From Actinomycetota bacterium (GTDB lineage Bacteria > Actinomycetota > Acidimicrobiia > Acidimicrobiales > Ilumatobacteraceae): DNA of 64,000 nt. Location of the stretch: NCBI GenBank assembly GCA_947454105.1, contig CANGIP010000004.1:1-64000 (forward strand), read 5' to 3'. Under the pieces are notes generated by a model that was given only the letters and a program-made list of their open reading frames with translations, made no database searches and was not told the origin of the DNA. The position numbers were made by a program, and so were the translations under genes. Below, piece by piece: positions 59,995-64,000 of the stretch; position 1 is the first letter of the stretch, and each line of letters starts with the position of its first letter.

Positions 59995-61244
59995 GAGAGT
60001 GCTTTCATTATTGAGGTCATTAATTCATTACGTGGAAGAGTGACTTGTTGATCTTCGGATCGAAGGGGACGTAAAACGAAGGATTCTGCGGCGACCTCGT
60101 CTGAACCGATGATGATGGCGATTCGGGCCCCGCTTTTGTCAGCAGCCTTCATCTGGCTTTTCATACTGCGACTTTCAAAAGATCGATCACATGAAATGCC
60201 GGCTTCTCTGAGTTGCTGCGTCACTATGAGAGCTTCAAGGCCACCAGTTGTATCAACGACAAAAACATCAACGTTTGCGGCGGTTGACGCAAAGACTCCT
60301 TCATCGTCACACGCGATCAACGTTCGGTCGAGTCCGAGAGCAAATCCGATGCCACCTGTTGGAGGTCCACCCAAATCTTCAACTAATCCGTCATAGCGCC
60401 CGCCACCACCGATGGCATTTTGTGCTGAGTCAAGGGTTCCACCAACGAATTCAAAAGTGGTGTGGCGGTAATAGTCGAGACCGCGCACCAATTTTTCATT
60501 CAAGGTGAACGGGATATTGAGGGCTTGTAAACCAGATTGAACCATGTCGAAATGAGAACGAGCATCGTCACTGTAGAACTCAGAAATTTTTGGGGCCCCA
60601 GCTATCACGTCATTGTCCTCGGGTCGCTTTGAATCGAGGACACGTAAAGCATTTTTGGCGAGCGTGGTTTTGCTGGCGTCAGAGAGACGCTCAATATTGG
60701 CGGTGAAGTACTCCTGCAAAGCAGCAACAAAGCGCTGACGATTCTCGGGCTCACCCAAACTATTGAGATGAAGGTGCACTTGTTGTAAACCAAGACGCTG
60801 AAAAAAGTTCCAACCTAAGGCGATGACTTCAACATCTAAATACGGGTCATTGGCTCCGAGGACCTCAATACCGACTTGATCAAATTGCCGGTAACGGCCG
60901 CGTTGGGGACGTTCGTATCGGAAGTTCGGACCTGAATACCACACCTTCCAAGGAGTCGCTGGACGGTGTTGCACAAAGGCGCGGCACACACTGGCGGTTT
61001 GTTCGGGCCGAAGTGCAACATGACGATCGCCCTTGTCGACAAAGTCGTACATCTCTTTCGTGACGATGTCGGTGGCTTCGCCCACTCGATGAAATACACC
61101 GATGTCTTCGAGGAGCGGAGGAATGATTTGGCCGTACCCTGCTGCAGTCACGGTTTCGGCAAACGCAGCCACGAACCGTCGCCAACGGGCAGATTCGGGA
61201 GGAAGGATGTCACGCATCCCAGGGCTGGTTTGAAACTCGGGCAC
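59991..61244 (-). CDS. hisS: Histidyl-tRNA synthetase
   Basis: A 417-residue class II synthetase charging tRNA-His. TSPGMRDILPPESARW is the N-terminal helix, ALRPEQTASVCRAFVQH holds motif 2 start, FRYERPQRGRYRQFDQVGIEVLG the motif 2 arginine loop, GLDYYRHTTFEFVGG the histidine-binding HisA, and GGRYDGLVEDLGGPPTGGIGFALGLDRT motif 3. The C-terminal anticodon domain follows. The start is GTG at 61244. It precedes aspS with a 4-nt overlap. Confidence 0.95.
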   Translation of the reverse strand: MPEFQTSPGMRDILPPESARWRRFVAAFAETVTAAGYGQIIPPLLEDIGVFHRVGEATDIVTKEMYDFVDKGDRHVALRPEQTASVCRAFVQHRPATPWKVWYSGPNFRYERPQRGRYRQFDQVGIEVLGANDPYLDVEVIALGWNFFQRLGLQQVHLHLNSLGEPENRQRFVAALQEYFTANIERLSDASKTTLAKNALRVLDSKRPEDNDVIAGAPKISEFYSDDARSHFDMVQSGLQALNIPFTLNEKLVRGLDYYRHTTFEFVGGTLDSAQNAIGGGGRYDGLVEDLGGPPTGGIGFALGLDRTLIACDDEGVFASTAANVDVFVVDTTGGLEALIVTQQLREAGISCDRSFESRSMKSQMKAADKSGARIAIIIGSDEVAAESFVLRPLRSEDQQVTLPRNELMTSIMKALS

Positions 61245-61258
61245 AAGTACTCAGGCTA
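61245..61258 (-). promoter_or_regulatory. Possible leaderless -10 element before hisS
   Basis: Minus-strand TAGCCT (61258-61253), 8 nt before the GTG at 61244; slightly long spacing. Confidence 0.35.
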
Positions 61259-61350
61259 GCGGTCATAGCGTCCTGGCTCAGGGAGATTAGGGCTTGACGG
61301 AACCCCCAACCCAGCAATAACGGTCACCCGCTGCGGTTCATCCTGCGGGT

Positions 61351-63582
61351 TTAATCATCATCCTCGTCGAGCGGGCGACCGGTACCCGAACGGTAGGCGT
61401 CGTACACCCCGTCGATCTTTTTAATGGTCCGCAGAACCGCATCGAGATGGCCGGGATCGGCCAGTTCGAATTCGAAGCGCATTTTGGCAATTCGGTCTCC
61501 CCCGGTATGGGTACTACACGCCACGATATTGACGTGCTGTTCCGAAAGTTCGTTTGCGACATCGCGCAGTAGACGCGATCGATCAAGCGCGACAACTTCA
61601 ACGCTGGCGCGGAACACCGTTCCGGTTGCCGAACCATCCCATTCAACATCGACAAGACGCGACGATTGGTCATCGGCAAACGTTCCGGCATTTGCGCAGT
61701 CGGAGCGATGCACGCTGACACCTCGTCCTCGAGTAATGAAACCCATGATTTCATCGCCCGGAACGGGAGTGCAGCACTTAGAAAGGCGAATGAGTACGTC
61801 GTCAAAACCTTCGACATGAATTCCGACATTGTTTCCTCGGCGGCGCAGATCATCGGGTCTGAGTACAGAAGCTGGGAGTCGTTCTTCCGAATTTGAATCT
61901 TCGAACCGAGCAGCGATTCTCTGGGCAAAATGCGCAGCCTCAACATGTCCTTCACCTATCGCTGCGAGCAACGTTTCGAGATCAAGGTAGTTCAACGATT
62001 CCATTTCGGCGGTGAGGTGTGAACTTTCCATCACTCGATTGACCGGGAGACGAACACGGCGAAGTTCTTTGGATAAATCTTCACGCCCGGCTTCAATGAG
62101 ATCTTCACGCTTTTCCCGTGAGAACCATTGCTTCACCTTGTTGCGCGCCTTTGGTGATGCGATGAATTCGAGCCATTCACGTGACGGACTTGCCGACTCA
62201 ACCTTCGACGTGAATATTTCGCAGGTGTCGCCAGATTTCAACTGATGTGTCAGGGGAACAAGTCGACCGTTGACACGCGCACCGATACAGGCATTACCGA
62301 TTGCCGTGTGCACCGAGTACGCAAAATCAACGGGACATGAGCCGAGTGGTAAAGCAATCACTCGACCTTTTGGAGTAAACACGAAGATCTCGTCTTGGTC
62401 GAGATCAGTTTTCAAACTCTCCATGAACTGCGCCGGATCAGCGATATCGCTTTGCCAGTCAATGATTCGATTCAGCCAATCAATATCTGGTATTTCATTG
62501 TCATCTTTGTAAGCCCAGTGGGCTGCGACTCCCCACTCGGCTCGCTGATGCATTTCGCGGGTGCGAATTTGAATCTCGAGTGGTTTGCCACCGGGTCCGA
62601 TGACAGTCGTATGCAAACTTTGGTACAAGTTGAACTTTGGCATGGCGACATAGTCCTTGAAACGCCCGACAATCGGCTTCCAAGTGCCGTGGATACAACC
62701 CAAAGCTGCGTAACAATCTTTCACCGAATCGACGACGACACGAATGGCGACGATGTCAAAAATCTCGTCGAATTCTTTGCCTTTTTGGATCATCTTTTCG
62801 TAGATGCTCCACAAATGTTTTCCGCGACCGGTGACATCGGCGTCAATATTCAGATCGGTAAGTTTCGAGCGCACATCTGACATTGCCTTTGCGAGGTAGA
62901 CATCTCGTTCAGGGCTTCGGCTGCTTACCAAGTGGTCAAGCTCGGCGTAACGCTTTGGGTACATCGAGGCAAACGCCAAATCTTCAAGTTGTTGTTTGAG
63001 ACCTTGCATACCGAGTCGGTGCGCAAGAGGTGCGTAGATATCAAGAGTTTCGCTGGCGATACGTTGTTGTTTTTCCAGTGGCATTGCCGCAATGGTGCGC
63101 ATATTGTGCAGGCGATCAGCCAACTTGATAATCAGGACGCGCAAATCCTTGGCCATCGCGACCAGCATTTTGCGCATGGTCGCGGCTTGCTGTTCTTCTT
63201 TAGAATCAAAGCGAATTCGATCAAGTTTGGTCACGCCATCAACGATGGCGGCGACCTCGGGTCCGAAATCACGTTCAACATCAGCGACGGTAATTTCGGT
63301 GTCTTCGACAGCATCGTGCAACAACGCGGCGATGACAGTGGTTTCATCGAGCCCAATATCGGCAACAATTTTGGCGACTGCGAGAGGATGGTTGATATAG
63401 CCCTCGCCACTTTTTCGAGTCTGCTGAGAGTGGGCCGTGCGAGCAGTTTCAAAGGCCTTGGTCATTAAGGCAGTTGATGCTTTGGGGTGACGCCGACGGA
63501 AAGACTGCAACACTGGCGCCATTTCATCATCGGGTGAACTCTGTTGACGCCTCCAAGGGAGAAGACGAGTCACCGTTGCCAT
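61351..63582 (-). CDS. rel: Bifunctional (p)ppGpp synthetase/hydrolase Rel
   Basis: A 743-residue stringent-response enzyme. The hydrolase domain keeps the metal motif ALLHDAVEDTE (HD at 89-90). The synthetase domain has RFKDYVAMPKFNLYQSLHTTVIGP, whose RxKD motif indicates a bifunctional enzyme. A TGS domain (IFVFTPKGRVIALPLGSCPVDFAYSVHTAIGN) and a C-terminal ACT domain follow. GATACT ends 6 nt before the ATG. The hisS gene starts 106 nt downstream; apt lies upstream, the usual order. Confidence 0.96.
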   Translation of the reverse strand: MATVTRLLPWRRQQSSPDDEMAPVLQSFRRRHPKASTALMTKAFETARTAHSQQTRKSGEGYINHPLAVAKIVADIGLDETTVIAALLHDAVEDTEITVADVERDFGPEVAAIVDGVTKLDRIRFDSKEEQQAATMRKMLVAMAKDLRVLIIKLADRLHNMRTIAAMPLEKQQRIASETLDIYAPLAHRLGMQGLKQQLEDLAFASMYPKRYAELDHLVSSRSPERDVYLAKAMSDVRSKLTDLNIDADVTGRGKHLWSIYEKMIQKGKEFDEIFDIVAIRVVVDSVKDCYAALGCIHGTWKPIVGRFKDYVAMPKFNLYQSLHTTVIGPGGKPLEIQIRTREMHQRAEWGVAAHWAYKDDNEIPDIDWLNRIIDWQSDIADPAQFMESLKTDLDQDEIFVFTPKGRVIALPLGSCPVDFAYSVHTAIGNACIGARVNGRLVPLTHQLKSGDTCEIFTSKVESASPSREWLEFIASPKARNKVKQWFSREKREDLIEAGREDLSKELRRVRLPVNRVMESSHLTAEMESLNYLDLETLLAAIGEGHVEAAHFAQRIAARFEDSNSEERLPASVLRPDDLRRRGNNVGIHVEGFDDVLIRLSKCCTPVPGDEIMGFITRGRGVSVHRSDCANAGTFADDQSSRLVDVEWDGSATGTVFRASVEVVALDRSRLLRDVANELSEQHVNIVACSTHTGGDRIAKMRFEFELADPGHLDAVLRTIKKIDGVYDAYRSGTGRPLDEDDD

Positions 63583-63594
63583 GGGCTAAGTATC
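63583..63594 (-). promoter_or_regulatory. Leaderless-type -10 element before rel
   Basis: Minus-strand GATACT (63594-63589), 6 nt before the ATG at 63582; one base off TANNNT at the first position. Confidence 0.4.
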
Positions 63595-63646
63595 GCAGGA
63601 AGTCAGAACCATCGGGTGGTTATGCCCGATCTCGACTGGCAGAAAA

Positions 63647-64000
63647 TCAGTAGGTAAAGAGCGATTCGACGGCAATGCCATCGAGTTTCGAGCGACCTTC
63701 TAAAAATGGAAGTTCAATCAGAACTGCAAGGGCCACGATGTCGCCGCCAAGTGCTGACACTAAACGGCAGGTGGCTGCAGCCGTACCGCCAGTTGCCAGA
63801 ACATCGTCAACGACCAAAATACGCTCACCGGGATGAATGGCATCGCGATGGATCTCAAGCTTGTCCGAACCGTATTCGAGGTCGTATTCCTCACGAACCA
63901 CGGCCCAAGGAAGCTTTCCGGCTTTACGCACGGGAACAAAACCTGCGCCAAGGGCTACCGCGATGGGAGCACCAAGAATGAAGCCGCGGGCTTCAACGCC
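63647..64000 (-). CDS. apt: Adenine phosphoribosyltransferase, 3' part
   Basis: The visible C-terminal 117 codons of a purine-salvage enzyme that makes AMP from adenine and PRPP; the 5' part lies beyond base 64000. The frame opens with [26 protein letters not shown], which contains the base-binding region. [20 protein letters not shown] carries the PRPP-binding motif with its acidic pair and GTxx loop. Apt beside rel is the usual actinobacterial neighbour arrangement. Assignment is confident. Confidence 0.93.
   Translation of the reverse strand, partial: GVEARGFILGAPIAVALGAGFVPVRKAGKLPWAVVREEYDLEYGSDKLEIHRDAIHPGERILVVDDVLATGGTAAATCRLVSALGGDIVALAVLIELPFLEGRSKLDGIAVESLFTY

Noticed and set aside
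61245-61350. Possible terminator between rel and hisS
   Set aside because: Only a 6-bp stem with a 13-nt loop and no T-run; too weak to call.
1-64000. tRNA or rRNA genes, CRISPR arrays, IS elements and prophage
   Set aside because: I saw no direct-repeat array, transposase, integrase or tRNA-like cloverleaf anywhere in the window; gaps between genes are short.

Overview
The window is a gene-dense, non-mobile stretch of an actinobacterial chromosome with roughly balanced base composition. The actinobacterial assignment rests on a complete Pup-proteasome locus (ARC, Dop, Pup, PrcB, PrcA, PafA), a WhiB protein, the gcvH-garA-ftsR-DUF151-merR block known from mycobacteria, a maleylpyruvate-isomerase-like (mycothiol-type) protein and the apt-rel-hisS-aspS-rarA run. 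Class Acidimicrobiia is my best guess, from gene content (double ThyX-like protein, SCO6745-type protein, amidohydrolase_2 pair). No rRNA gene is present to confirm it. I found no tRNA, IS element, prophage or CRISPR array.

Layout. 1-8055: 3' end of trmI, a ferredoxin, then the proteasome locus, with a small receiver-like protein between prcA and pafA. 8100-13950: signal peptidase I, GDPD, TatB/TatC, HelY helicase and a degenerate lipid-kinase-like protein. 13960-23738: M20 amidohydrolase, duplicated ThyX-like protein, acidic zinc-ribbon protein, GNAT, enoyl-CoA hydratase, a large RGD-rich protein of unknown function, gamma-carbonic-anhydrase-like protein, PrmA, ribokinase and an APH-fold kinase-like protein. 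23793-30009: WhiB, threonine aldolase, a small zinc-finger protein, FKBP, hotdog thioesterase, a PLP lyase resembling sphingosine-phosphate lyase, an LLM oxidoreductase and an SCO6745-like protein. 30074-38328: tandem glycine riboswitch and gcvP, then gcvT, two MerR-type regulators, DUF151 nuclease, GarA-like FHA protein, gcvH and a CDP-alcohol phosphatidyltransferase. 38429-49991: SDR, HIT, SRAP, an amidohydrolase_2 pair with a serine-hydrolase lipoprotein, thioesterase, alpha/beta hydrolase, NagA, transketolase and transaldolase. 49988-64000: glycolate oxidase genes (glcF apart from glcD-glcE-kinase), two small membrane proteins, RarA, NUDIX, AspRS, HisRS, Rel and partial Apt.

A metabolic theme is C2/C1 flow: glycolate oxidase makes glyoxylate, and glycine (also from threonine aldolase) is cleaved by GcvP/T/H under glycine-riboswitch control. 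The GarA-like FHA protein beside gcvH may link this to 2-oxoglutarate metabolism. TatBC, LepB and the lipoprotein represent export; Rel and WhiB represent stress control.

Two signals not explained by genes stand out. First, an 18-bp perfect palindrome (ATTTCGTCATGACGAAAT) occurs three times, with a fourth 14-bp copy, in four different gene contexts: a stop codon, a start codon, an internal coding position and another start codon. Second, many genes that open a transcription unit carry a TANNNT hexamer exactly 6-7 nt before the start codon and no Shine-Dalgarno. This is a leaderless-promoter grammar that also corrects several start codons.
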